From assembly GCF_012911015.1 (NCBI RefSeq), contig NZ_WVVV01000009.1:1-64000 (forward strand): DNA of 64,000 nucleotides, in the 5' to 3' direction. Positions 16,540 through 26,644 of this stretch are shown here, piece by piece. Each line of letters begins with the position of its first letter. Position 1 is the first letter of the stretch. Under the pieces are notes generated by a model. That model was not told the DNA's origin, searched no databases, and saw only the letters and a list, made by a program, of their open reading frames with translations. This stretch comes from Chelativorans sp. ZYF759. GTDB lineage: Bacteria; Pseudomonadota; Alphaproteobacteria; Rhizobiales; Rhizobiaceae. The position numbers and the translations under genes are program-made.

Positions 16540-16754
16540 CGCTCCCAGTTCTCCATCAGTTCGGATTGATGCTCCTGCGCCCATTCTAGCACGAGCGCCA
16601 AAGCCCTGCGCGGCATGGCACCACGCTGAACCTGAAGCGTTTCGATCGATACGATCGCCTCATGCTCCCCGTAGAGAGCATGAAAATGCGGCGGCGCGTG
16701 GTCGTTCCAGTACATCTGGATGACGATGCCATAGAAGATCGAGATTGTCGGCAT
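16494..16754 (-). CDS. DUF4160 domain protein
   Basis: An 86-residue protein with the canonical DUF4160 sequence: MPTISIFYGIVIQMYWNDH, PPHFHALYGEHEAIVSIETL and LVLEWAQEHQSELMENWE. The His-rich PPHFHA motif is invariant in the family. It is translated first in the overlapping DUF4160/DUF2442 pair. Function is unknown. Confidence 0.85.
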   Translation of the reverse strand: MPTISIFYGIVIQMYWNDHAPPHFHALYGEHEAIVSIETLQVQRGAMPRRALALVLEWAQEHQSELMENWERCRLHEMPMKIEPLP

Positions 16755-16816
16755 CTTCCACCCTGCGTCGAATGACCATCAGCCATTGTGCCAGCAGTCC
16801 TCGGCGCCGCAACGAA

Positions 16817-16841
16817 AAAACCCGGCGCGAGGCCGGGTTTT
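16817..16841 (-). terminator. rpoD intrinsic terminator
   Basis: On the minus strand a GC stem (CCCGGC/GCCGGG) flanked by A/T runs gives GCCGGG followed by six T residues (16820-16815), immediately after the rpoD stop. Confidence 0.8.
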
Positions 16842-16850
16842 CGTAGGTGT

Positions 16851-18869
<2,019 letters not shown>

Positions 18870-18997
18870 ATATTCAATTCTCCAAGCGACCGGAGCCGTT
18901 TTTGACGCACAGGGAAGCGCGTGCATTGGACCGACTGGAACCGAAGAATGGGTGTCGCGCTTGACCGCACTCGGCTATCGCTCCGCTTCATTCCGGC

Positions 18998-19026
18998 ATA
19001 TATGGTGCTTCCCCTCCAGCACCAAG
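18998..19026 (-). promoter_or_regulatory. rpoD promoter
   Basis: On the minus strand CTTGGT (19026-19021), a 17-base spacer and ATATAT (19003-18998) match the rhizobial CTTGAC-N17-CTATAT pattern. A start near 18991 gives a leader of about 120 bases. The whole dnaG-rpoD gap (18870-19160) otherwise shows no gene. Confidence 0.6.
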
Positions 19027-19160
19027 CCGCCCAGCCATGGCGCAACGAATTCGTCACGCAAAGAAACCGACCTGATTCCGCCAATTGGGGAGCAGGTCAA
19101 GCGCCTCTGCCACGATTCGTGCCAAAAAGGCGAATCAATTTCGGGGTTTGCGCTCCGCCG

Positions 19161-21074
19161 TCAGCCGCGCGCGGCGCGTCCCGAACCGATACCGAAGCCT
19201 TCAATAAGCGCTTCCGTCGCCTGCACGCTTTGCAATTGCGACTGTATCTCCACCAGATGCCGATAGTTTTCCTCGGTTGGCTCGCTCGCCAAGGCGCTTT
19301 CGGCAGCCCGAAGTTCCCTATTTAGAAAATGCGTGGCGCGCTGCAAGTGCAGCGCCTGTTTGAACGCGTCGTCGACGTCGGAGGGATCGGCCCCCGACAG
19401 GAGCGGCCACAGGCGTGCCCGCTTCGTCAGGGCCTCCGCGCGTTCCCACGTGGCCTCCAGGCCCGCGCGCCCGATGGCTGCCTGCAGGGCCTCGCGGTCC
19501 TGGGCAAGATCATGGGCGACGGCGTCCACGATGACCGACAGAAGGCGCTTGAGGTCCGGACTGGTGAGGCCGACGCGTTCGACCTCCTCGAAATGCTGTT
19601 CGAGCAGGAAGGGGTGGTTGACGAGCGCGGCCACGATGCCGGCTTCGCGCAGCGGCATGAAGCCGCCCTGGCCCGTCACGAGCGCCGAGCGTGCAAGGCT
19701 GTCGGAAACGGCCAGCCTGCCGCGCATCTGGGCGCCCGGTCGCGGCTGCGCGCCATCCTTCCGGAAGCCGCCCCGCTGGGCGGTGCGGGTCCCGCCGAAG
19801 AAGGCCTGGGCACGTTCGCGAAATTCCTGGGCGTAGTGGCGGCGGACGTTTTCCTCGCGGATGCGGCTGGCGAGCTCGCGCAGGCGCTGTTCGAGTTCGG
19901 CGCGCCGTTCGGGCGTGTCGAAACTGCCGCCGCCGGTCTCCCGCATCCACAGCAGGTCGGCAAGCGGGCGCGCATGGGTCAGCACGTCGCTCATCGCCTG
20001 CGACCCCTCGGCGCGAAGCAAATCGTCGGGATCCTGTCCCCCGGGCAGCAGCGCGAAACGAAGCGTTCGCCCGGGGCCGATCAGCGGAAGGGCCAGGTCG
20101 GCCGCCCGCCAGGCCGCGCGCAGGCCGGCCTGATCGCCGTCGAAGCACAGCACCGGCTCGCCCGACATGCGCCACAGAAGTTCGAGCTGGTTTTCAGTCA
20201 GCGCGGTCCCGAGCGGTGCCACGGCCGTCGCGAAGCCGGCCTGGGCCAGCGCGATCACGTCCATGTAGCCCTCGACCGCGATCACCGAGCCGTCTTTGCC
20301 CATCGCCTTGCGGGCGCGGGCGAAATTGTAGAGCACATTGCCCTTGTGGAAGAGTTCCGTGTCGTTGGAGTTGAGGTATTTCGCGGGTTGATCGGCCGAC
20401 ATGGCGCGGCCGCCAAAGGCGATCACCCGTCCGCGTGAATCCTCGATGGGAAACATGATGCGGTTGCGGAAACGGTCGTAGGACACGGCAATGTCTGGCC
20501 CGTGCACCACCAGCCCGCAGGCCTCGATCTGTTCCTTGTCCACGCCCTTGGAGGCAAGATGCTCCTTCAGCGCGTTGCGGCTGTCGGGAGCGTAGCCGAG
20601 GCGAAATTCCTGCTGTGTGGCGGCCGACAGGCCGCGCTCGCGCAGATAGGCACGGGCCTTCGCGCCGGTCTGGCTCTGGAGCCCGTCCTGGAAGAAGCGC
20701 GTGGCCAGTTCCATCACGTCGGTGAGGCTCGCCTTCTGCTTCTCGCGCCGCTCGGCTTCCGCGTCGCGGGCGGGCATCGGCACGCCGGCCATTTCGGCGA
20801 CCCGCTCCACCGCCTCGGGAAAACTCAGCCCGTCATGATCGGTCAGGAAGCGGAAATGGTCGCCCGACGCGCCGCAGCCGAAGCAGTGGTAACGTCCCTT
20901 CTTGTCCTCGCAGTGAAAGGAGGGGGTGTTCTCGCCATGAAAGGGACAGCACGCCCAGTAATCGCCGCGCGACGCGTTGGTCTTGCGCCGATCCCACGTC
21001 ACCCGTGCGCCGATCAGCGAGGAGATCGGCACCCGGTCGCGTATTTCGTCGAGAAAATTGTTGGAGAAGCGCAT
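19161..21074 (-). CDS. dnaG: DNA primase DnaG
   Basis: Makes RNA primers at the replication fork. The 637-residue product has an N-terminal CHC2 zinc domain (C43, H46, C64, C67 within CPFHGENTPSF and CFGCGASGD), an RNA-polymerase core with YDRFRNRIMFPI, a TOPRIM domain (VIAVEGYMDVIAL, CFDGDQAGLRAA, QDPDD) and a C-terminal DnaB-interacting helical domain. The start MRFSNNFLDEIRDRVPI at 21074 fits the family. Upstream of rpoD as in the classic macromolecular-synthesis arrangement, without rpsU here. Confidence 0.97.
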   Translation of the reverse strand: MRFSNNFLDEIRDRVPISSLIGARVTWDRRKTNASRGDYWACCPFHGENTPSFHCEDKKGRYHCFGCGASGDHFRFLTDHDGLSFPEAVERVAEMAGVPMPARDAEAERREKQKASLTDVMELATRFFQDGLQSQTGAKARAYLRERGLSAATQQEFRLGYAPDSRNALKEHLASKGVDKEQIEACGLVVHGPDIAVSYDRFRNRIMFPIEDSRGRVIAFGGRAMSADQPAKYLNSNDTELFHKGNVLYNFARARKAMGKDGSVIAVEGYMDVIALAQAGFATAVAPLGTALTENQLELLWRMSGEPVLCFDGDQAGLRAAWRAADLALPLIGPGRTLRFALLPGGQDPDDLLRAEGSQAMSDVLTHARPLADLLWMRETGGGSFDTPERRAELEQRLRELASRIREENVRRHYAQEFRERAQAFFGGTRTAQRGGFRKDGAQPRPGAQMRGRLAVSDSLARSALVTGQGGFMPLREAGIVAALVNHPFLLEQHFEEVERVGLTSPDLKRLLSVIVDAVAHDLAQDREALQAAIGRAGLEATWERAEALTKRARLWPLLSGADPSDVDDAFKQALHLQRATHFLNRELRAAESALASEPTEENYRHLVEIQSQLQSVQATEALIEGFGIGSGRAARG

Positions 21075-21159
21075 CGCGGGCAATCCTGTCAGGCACTCAT
21101 ATAAGCACCGGCCACGCAGCGCGCGAGCCACGAATGCGAATGCTCCCGCGATTCACAGG

Positions 21160-21190
21160 TTGCGAAAGTGTAGACATAAGTGTATATACA
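21160..21190 (+). promoter_or_regulatory. brnTA promoter with palindromic operator
   Basis: TTGCGA (21160-21165), a 17-base spacer and TATATA (21183-21188) form a good sigma-70 promoter about 55 bases before brnT. The perfect palindrome TGTATATACA (21181-21190) covers the -10 box, and a related TGTAGACA lies just upstream (21169-21176). BrnT-BrnA complexes repress their own promoter in Brucella, so this is the likely operator. Confidence 0.55.
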
Positions 21191-21243
21191 AGCGTGAAGC
21201 GCATGAGGTGCCGCCCCGTCAGCAGACTATCGATGGACCCGTC

Positions 21244-21540
21244 ATGCGCGTCGTGGAAAAGCTCGCATTTGCTGAATTCGAATGGGACGAGACCAAGCGA
21301 GCTCGCACGTTGAGCGAACGCGAGATCGATTTTGTCGATGCAGCGGTGGCGCTGCTGGAGCCTCATTTGGAAGAGGCATCGAATAGACAGGGAGAAGCCC
21401 GCACGCTGGCCCTCTGCAACATCAAGGGTGCAATCGTCGCCGTCATCTATACGGTGCGCGAGCCGGGTTGCAGGATCATCTCAGCTAGGGCTGCCAGGAG
21501 ATATGAGCGACAACAATATCGTGAGGTATTCGGCAGATGA
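21244..21540 (+). CDS. brnT: BrnT-family toxin
   Basis: A 98-residue toxin of the BrnT family (RelE-like fold, an mRNA-cleaving ribonuclease in Brucella). It shows the family core FEWDETKRARTLSEREIDFVDAAVALLEP and a C-terminal TVREPGCRIISARAARRYERQQY, where the IISAR...R..E pattern is characteristic. The usual FEWD start is preceded here by 12 extra residues (MRVVEKLAFAE). It overlaps brnA by 38 bases. Confidence 0.88.
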   Translation: MRVVEKLAFAEFEWDETKRARTLSEREIDFVDAAVALLEPHLEEASNRQGEARTLALCNIKGAIVAVIYTVREPGCRIISARAARRYERQQYREVFGR

Positions 21541-21835
21541 AATCCGTCGGATGGCCAAGTCGACTGAAGGCCGGACAAATCTCAAGCGGCTCGCCGATAT
21601 TTCCGACGAGGAGATCGAGGCGCAGATGCGCGATGACCCGGACTGGCAGGAAATCGGCGATTTCGACTGGTCGAAGGCGGTTGTCGTGCAGCCCATCCCC
21701 AAGCACGCCATTTCCATCCGGCTGGACGGCGACATCATCGACTTCTTCAAGGCGCAAGGGCGCGGCTACCAGACCCGCATCAACGCCGTGCTTCGCCACT
21801 ACATGGACGAGGTCAGGAAGAAGGCGGGCGAATAG
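21503..21835 (+). CDS. brnA: BrnA-family antitoxin
   Basis: A 110-residue antitoxin. The N-terminal part (YSADEIRRMAKSTEGRTNLKRL) is the toxin-neutralising arm and the C-terminal ribbon-helix-helix AISIRLDGDIIDFFKAQGRGYQTRINAVLRHYM binds DNA. A CAGGAG site precedes ATG 21503, inside the end of brnT. It should neutralise BrnT and repress the promoter at 21160-21190. Confidence 0.9.
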   Translation: MSDNNIVRYSADEIRRMAKSTEGRTNLKRLADISDEEIEAQMRDDPDWQEIGDFDWSKAVVVQPIPKHAISIRLDGDIIDFFKAQGRGYQTRINAVLRHYMDEVRKKAGE

Positions 21836-21838
21836 GGC

Positions 21839-22705
21839 TCACACCAGCCCGTCGAGAAATCCCAGCGCCACCAGCCCCGCCAGGATGAAGAGATAGATCG
21901 CAAAGATCTTGAGCTGCGCCCGGTAGAGCAGGACGAGCACCAGCTTGAGCGCGATGGTGCCGACGATGGCCGACACGACGAAACCCACCAGAAGCGGCGC
22001 ATGGCCCAGTGCCTCCAGCGCGCCGGGATCGACCTCGCGCAGTCCCTGCACCACGGTGGCGGCCAGGATGGTGGGGATGGCGATCAGGAAGGAATATTCG
22101 GCCGCCCAGCGCCGTTTCAGCCCGGCGAACAGACCGGCGATGATGGTGATGCCGCTGCGGCTGATGCCCGGCACCAGGGCCGCCGCCTGCGCGATGCCGA
22201 TGATAATGGCGATCTTGAAGCCGATCGACTTCAGCCCGACGGCACGGGGCCCGAGCCGGTCCGTCAGCCACAGCAGAAGGCCGGTTGTCGCCAGCGTGAC
22301 CGCCACGATCTGGGGCGCGCCGAAGACGCGTTCGATCTGATCCTTGAACACAAGTCCCAGGACGCCCGTCACCAGCACCGTGACGGCGCCGAGGATCATC
22401 AGGCGCAGCACCGGGCCGACCGCGCTCCAGCCGCCTGGCGCGCGCGCATAGGAAGCGAGGTCGACGAAGGTGCGGATGGCCAGGTAGCGCAGACTTCCCC
22501 AGAAGACGATGGCGATCGAGACCAGCGTGCCGACATGCACGATCAGGTCGAAGAGGATCATTTCGGGGCTTTCGGGGGGTGGCAGGCTCGAACCGGCATT
22601 GATCATCAGATGCTGGGTGATGACGAGGTGGGCGGTCGAACTGACGGGCACGAACATGAACACGCCCTGCACAATTCCGAGGATGAAAGCCTCAAGGATT
22701 GTCAT
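21839..22705 (-). CDS. uppP: undecaprenyl-diphosphatase UppP/BacA homologue, non-canonical active site
   Basis: A 288-residue, multi-spanning membrane protein of the BacA/UppP family, which recycles undecaprenyl pyrophosphate for cell-wall and O-antigen synthesis. The start (MTILEAFILGIVQGVFMFVP) and PGISRSGITI (about 162-171) are recognisable. However, the first signature, normally (E/Q)GxTE, reads QGVFM: Q13 is allowed but the second acidic residue is replaced by Met17. SSTAH is kept. It may be a paralogue with altered activity. The preferred start drops 35 unconserved upstream residues. Confidence 0.85.
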   Translation of the reverse strand: MTILEAFILGIVQGVFMFVPVSSTAHLVITQHLMINAGSSLPPPESPEMILFDLIVHVGTLVSIAIVFWGSLRYLAIRTFVDLASYARAPGGWSAVGPVLRLMILGAVTVLVTGVLGLVFKDQIERVFGAPQIVAVTLATTGLLLWLTDRLGPRAVGLKSIGFKIAIIIGIAQAAALVPGISRSGITIIAGLFAGLKRRWAAEYSFLIAIPTILAATVVQGLREVDPGALEALGHAPLLVGFVVSAIVGTIALKLVLVLLYRAQLKIFAIYLFILAGLVALGFLDGLV

Positions 22706-22933
22706 GTCGGCATTCTCTCTGCTCGGGGAATCGCTGCATCGGGGATTGATCCGGGATAGGCGAACGGCCCGCGCGTGAAAACAGCCTTTGCACGGCTCGA
22801 TGAAAAACACTTAACCGACTAAATTGAAAAATGGCCGTATGCCGGGGCCTTGATACCTGGAAGCGGTCGTGCCAAATCTCGTTTTTCGCCCTGGGGTCAG
22901 GGCGACAATCGAACCAGAAACAAGAAGAACAAC

Positions 22934-24595
22934 ATGTCGGGCTCGCTGGTCCTCCTCCATCTTGCTGGCGCCGTGGCGCTGCTTCTCTACGCGACGCGCA
23001 TGGTGCGCACCGGCGTCGAGCGTGCCTATGGCGACGTCATGCGGCGGCGCCTGCGATCGACGCTGCGCAACCCGTTCGCGGCCATCCTCGCGGGCACCGG
23101 GCTTGCGGTGGCACTGCAGAGCGCGACCGCCGTCAGCCTGCTGGTCGGTTCATTCGTGGGGTCGGGCATCGTCGGCGGCGCCGCGGGGCTGATCGCGGTG
23201 CTGGGTGCCGATCTCGGCTCAGCGCTCGTGGTCAAGATACTGACCTTCGACCTGACGATCATCGTGCCGATCTGCCTGTTTGTCGGCACGGCCATCTTCC
23301 TGGCCACCGAGCGGCGGGAGTGGCGCCAGTTCGGCCGGATCCTGATCGGCATCGGCCTCCTGGTCCTGTCGCTGCAGCTGATCGGCGAGGCGTCCGAGCC
23401 ACTGCGGCAGAGCGCGCTTCTGCCGGTGATCGTCAATTATCTGGCGGGCGATCCGGTCACCGCCTTCCTGCTCGCAGCCATCGTCACCTGGCTCTTTCAT
23501 TCCAGCGTGGCGGCGATCCTGCTTCTGGTTGCGCTTTCGGCGCGCGGTCTCGTGCCGGTCGAGCTCGGTGTGGTGATGGTGCTGGGGGCCAATCTCGGCG
23601 GCGGGCTGATTGCCGCCATGCTGTCGCGGACCCTGCCGCCGGCTGCGCGCACCGTGCCTTTCGGCAATCTCGTCCTGCGCGGTGCCGGCTCGATGCTGGC
23701 GCTGGCGGGCCTGGTGCTGCTGTCGCCGCCGCTCCATGCGCTCGGCGCCTCGGCGCCGCTGCAGATCGTGAACGCCCATATCGCCTTCAACGTCGCCCTG
23801 GTCATTCTCGGCGTGCCATTGGCCGGCCTCGTCCATCGCCTCGTGGAGACGACCGTGGCGAGTTTTGCCGCCCCGGCCACACCCGAGGCATTCGCTGCCG
23901 AAGCAAGCGCGCTCGACCCGACCGTCCTCGACAACCCGCCGCTGGCGCTCGCCAATGCGACGCGCGAGGTCGTGGGCATCTGCGAAACGGTGGAGGTGAT
24001 GCTGAAGGGCGTCATCGATCTCTACGAGGAGCCTGACCGCGCCCGCATCGCCGCCCTTGCGGCGCTGGACGATCGGGTCGACCGTCGCCATGCCGCCATC
24101 AAGCTCTATCTGGCGCGCATCGCGCCCGCCGGCATGAGCGAGGAAAACGCGCTGCGGACGCAGGAACTGCTCGGCGCGTGCGTGAAGCTCGAACAGGTGG
24201 GCGACATCATCGTGCGCAACCTGCTGGTCAATGTGCGCAAGAAGCTCGACCGGGGCCTCGACTTCACGCCCGAAGGCTGGCGCGAGCTGTGCGGGCTGCA
24301 TGCCAGCGTGTTGTCCAATGCCCGGCTGGCCTTCAACGTGCTCATCAGCCGCGACCGCGAGACCGCCCGCCAGCTGGTGGTGGAGAAGGACCGGCTGCGC
24401 GACATGGAGCGGGAAACCAGCCGCCTGCATTTCGAGCGTCTGCGCGAAGGCACCATCCGCAGCGTGGAGACCTCCTCGCTTCACCTCGACACGATCCGCG
24501 ATCTCAAACAGATCAATTCCCTGCTGGCGTCCATCGCCTATCCGGTTCTCGAGGAGGAGGGCTGGCTGCGCGGCTCGCGATTGAGGGTCAAATAG
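22934..24595 (+). CDS. Na/Pi-cotransporter family protein with PhoU-like domain
   Basis: A 553-residue protein like the NptA/YjbB family. Two inverted membrane halves contain the repeated QSxTA/HSSVA signature (LQSATAVSLLVGSFVG near 57-72 and WLFHSSVAAILLLVAL near 180-195). After about residue 310 comes a soluble PhoU-like helical domain (EVVGICETVEVMLKGVIDLYEE, VKLEQVGDIIVRNLL). The role would be sodium-coupled phosphate movement, often export. Start chosen at MSGSLVLLHL; the frame upstream lacks homology. No Pho box was noticed upstream. Confidence 0.88.
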   Translation: MSGSLVLLHLAGAVALLLYATRMVRTGVERAYGDVMRRRLRSTLRNPFAAILAGTGLAVALQSATAVSLLVGSFVGSGIVGGAAGLIAVLGADLGSALVVKILTFDLTIIVPICLFVGTAIFLATERREWRQFGRILIGIGLLVLSLQLIGEASEPLRQSALLPVIVNYLAGDPVTAFLLAAIVTWLFHSSVAAILLLVALSARGLVPVELGVVMVLGANLGGGLIAAMLSRTLPPAARTVPFGNLVLRGAGSMLALAGLVLLSPPLHALGASAPLQIVNAHIAFNVALVILGVPLAGLVHRLVETTVASFAAPATPEAFAAEASALDPTVLDNPPLALANATREVVGICETVEVMLKGVIDLYEEPDRARIAALAALDDRVDRRHAAIKLYLARIAPAGMSEENALRTQELLGACVKLEQVGDIIVRNLLVNVRKKLDRGLDFTPEGWRELCGLHASVLSNARLAFNVLISRDRETARQLVVEKDRLRDMERETSRLHFERLREGTIRSVETSSLHLDTIRDLKQINSLLASIAYPVLEEEGWLRGSRLRVK

Positions 24596-24706
24596 GCAAA
24601 AAAGCGTTCCGATTCGCGTCTGCTACGTCATTTGTGCTGGTCAACCGCGCGGCATTGGGTCATGCAGATGCAAACCTGACGAAGCCCTTTTTCGCCCGAC
24701 ACCCTC

Positions 24707-26200
24707 ATGCCCATAACGAAATCAGCCTTCATGCGTCTGACCGCCGGCCTTCTGGTCGTTGGCCTGGTGGCGATCGTCGCCATCGTGGGGACGTCGCTCT
24801 GGCTGGTGGAACGCACGCAGGTCTATTTCGAGGAGGTCGTTGAGGCGCGCGAAGGGCGCACGGCGACGGTCGAGGTGCGCAACGCGATGCAGGAGATCGA
24901 CGCGGGCCAGCGCGGCTACCTGCTGACCGGCCAGGAGCGTCATCTCGAGAACTTCTTCGCGGCGCGAGACGCCATCATTCCCTACTACGACAGGCTTGCC
25001 GAAATCCTGGTGGCCTATCCGCAGGCCGCCGAGCCGATGCAACAAGTGCGCGAAGCGATCGAGCACAAGGTGGACACGGCCAACCGGTCGATCGAGCTGC
25101 GCCGCCAGGGCGATACGGCCGAAGCAATCGCCGTTTTCGCGACGGAGCGCGACCGCGACATTCTGTCGGAAGCGCGGGACTTCCTGGACACCGTCATCGC
25201 AGCTGCCGACGCCCGTTTGACCGAAGGCGTCGAGGATCAGCGCGAAACGGCGGACCTGTTGCGCCTGATCACGCTGATCGGCGGCGTGATCGTCATCGCC
25301 GTCATGGGCATTTCGGTCTTCACCGCTCTCAACTACACCAAGGATCTGGTGGCTTCACGCGAGGAGGTCGAGGCGCTCAACGCCGACCTCGAGGGCCGTG
25401 TCAGCGAGCGCACCGAGGAACTGGTCCGCGCCAATGAGGAGATCCAGCGCTTCGCCTACATCGTGACGCATGATTTGCGCGCGCCGCTCGTCAACATCAT
25501 GGGCTTCACCAGTGAGCTCGACGAGACCATGCAGTCGATCCAGAAATACGTGCTGGCCGAAGGCGCGCTGGAGGACCACGAGATCCACGAAGCCCGCCAG
25601 GCCGCCAGCGAGGATCTGCCGGAAGCGATCGGCTTCATTCGATCGTCGACGAAAAAGATGGACAGCCTCATCAACGCGATTCTGAAGATCTCGCGCGATG
25701 GCCGCCGCCCGCTCAAGCCCGAAAGCATAGACCTCAGGGAATTGCTGCAGGCCGGTGCCGACGCGGTCAACCATCAGGTTGCCGAAACCGAGGGCGAGAT
25801 CACGATCGACGTCGATCTGCCGCGCATCATGTCCGACCGCCTTTCTCTCGACCAGATATTCGGCAATCTGCTGGATAATGCGGTCAAGTACCGGAAGAAG
25901 GATCGTCCGCTGCATGTTTCGTTGACGGCGCGGCGCCTGCCCGGTCGCCGCTTCGCCATCGACGTGACCGACAATGGACGCGGGATTGCACCCAAGGATC
26001 ATCAGCGTGTATTTGATCTGTTCCGGCGTTCCGGCGCGCAGGACCAACCGGGTGAAGGAATCGGTCTGGCGCACGTGCGCACTCTAGCAAGAGGCCTGGG
26101 AGGCGACATCAGGGTCGAATCGGAAGAGGGGCATGGCTCCACTTTCACCGTGATCCTGCCCGAAGATTCCCGAACAGCCATAAGGAGCCGAACAAGTTGA
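24707..26200 (+). CDS. CHASE3-domain sensor histidine kinase
   Basis: A 497-residue membrane kinase. TM1 (11-33), a CHASE3 extracytoplasmic sensor (about 36-180) with GQRGYLLTGQERHLENF, TM2 (186-207), a short coiled coil (215-245), then HisKA with phospho-acceptor H255 in YIVTHDLRAPL. The ATPase domain shows N391, DNGRG (422-426) and GEGIGLAHV. About 40 extra residues lie between the H box and the next conserved helix, a layout seen in kinases paired with Rcp1-type receivers. It is coupled to the next gene by a 4-base overlap. Confidence 0.9.
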   Translation: MPITKSAFMRLTAGLLVVGLVAIVAIVGTSLWLVERTQVYFEEVVEAREGRTATVEVRNAMQEIDAGQRGYLLTGQERHLENFFAARDAIIPYYDRLAEILVAYPQAAEPMQQVREAIEHKVDTANRSIELRRQGDTAEAIAVFATERDRDILSEARDFLDTVIAAADARLTEGVEDQRETADLLRLITLIGGVIVIAVMGISVFTALNYTKDLVASREEVEALNADLEGRVSERTEELVRANEEIQRFAYIVTHDLRAPLVNIMGFTSELDETMQSIQKYVLAEGALEDHEIHEARQAASEDLPEAIGFIRSSTKKMDSLINAILKISRDGRRPLKPESIDLRELLQAGADAVNHQVAETEGEITIDVDLPRIMSDRLSLDQIFGNLLDNAVKYRKKDRPLHVSLTARRLPGRRFAIDVTDNGRGIAPKDHQRVFDLFRRSGAQDQPGEGIGLAHVRTLARGLGGDIRVESEEGHGSTFTVILPEDSRTAIRSRTS

Positions 26201-26643
26201 GCAACGACGGAAAGCCAGTCACGATTATCATGATCGAAGACGATGAGGGGCATGCGCGCCTCATCGAGAAGAACATTCGCCGCGCGGGCGTGAGCAACCA
26301 GATCGTGCCCTTCACGAACGGCACCGAGGCGCTGACCTATCTCATGGGTCCGGACGGCTCGGGCGAGGTCAGCGCCGGGCGCCAGCTTCTCGTCCTCCTG
26401 GACCTGAATCTGCCCGACATGACCGGTGTCGACATTCTCGAGAAGGTCAAGACGAACGTGCACACCAAGCGGTCGCCCGTGGTTGTGCTGACCACCACGG
26501 ATGACGAGCGCGAGATCCAGCGCTGCTATGATCTGGGCGCGAATGTCTACATCACCAAGCCGGTCGACTACGAGAATTTCGCGAACGCGATCCGGCAATT
26601 GGGATTGTTCTTTTCGGTCATTCAGGTCCCGGAGACCGACTAG
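26197..26643 (+). CDS. single-domain response regulator (Rcp1-type)
   Basis: A 148-residue stand-alone receiver with acidic pocket E14/D15/D16, phospho-acceptor D69 in LLVLLDLNLPDMTG and KPVDYENF at the conserved lysine; the extended alpha2 loop (MGPDGSGEVSAGRQ) is typical of Rcp1-like partners. The start is TTG 26197 overlapping the kinase stop (TTGA), with AAGGAG upstream. Without an output domain it probably relays phosphate to or from the neighbouring kinases. Confidence 0.88.
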   Translation: MSNDGKPVTIIMIEDDEGHARLIEKNIRRAGVSNQIVPFTNGTEALTYLMGPDGSGEVSAGRQLLVLLDLNLPDMTGVDILEKVKTNVHTKRSPVVVLTTTDDEREIQRCYDLGANVYITKPVDYENFANAIRQLGLFFSVIQVPETD

Positions 26644-26644
26644 T

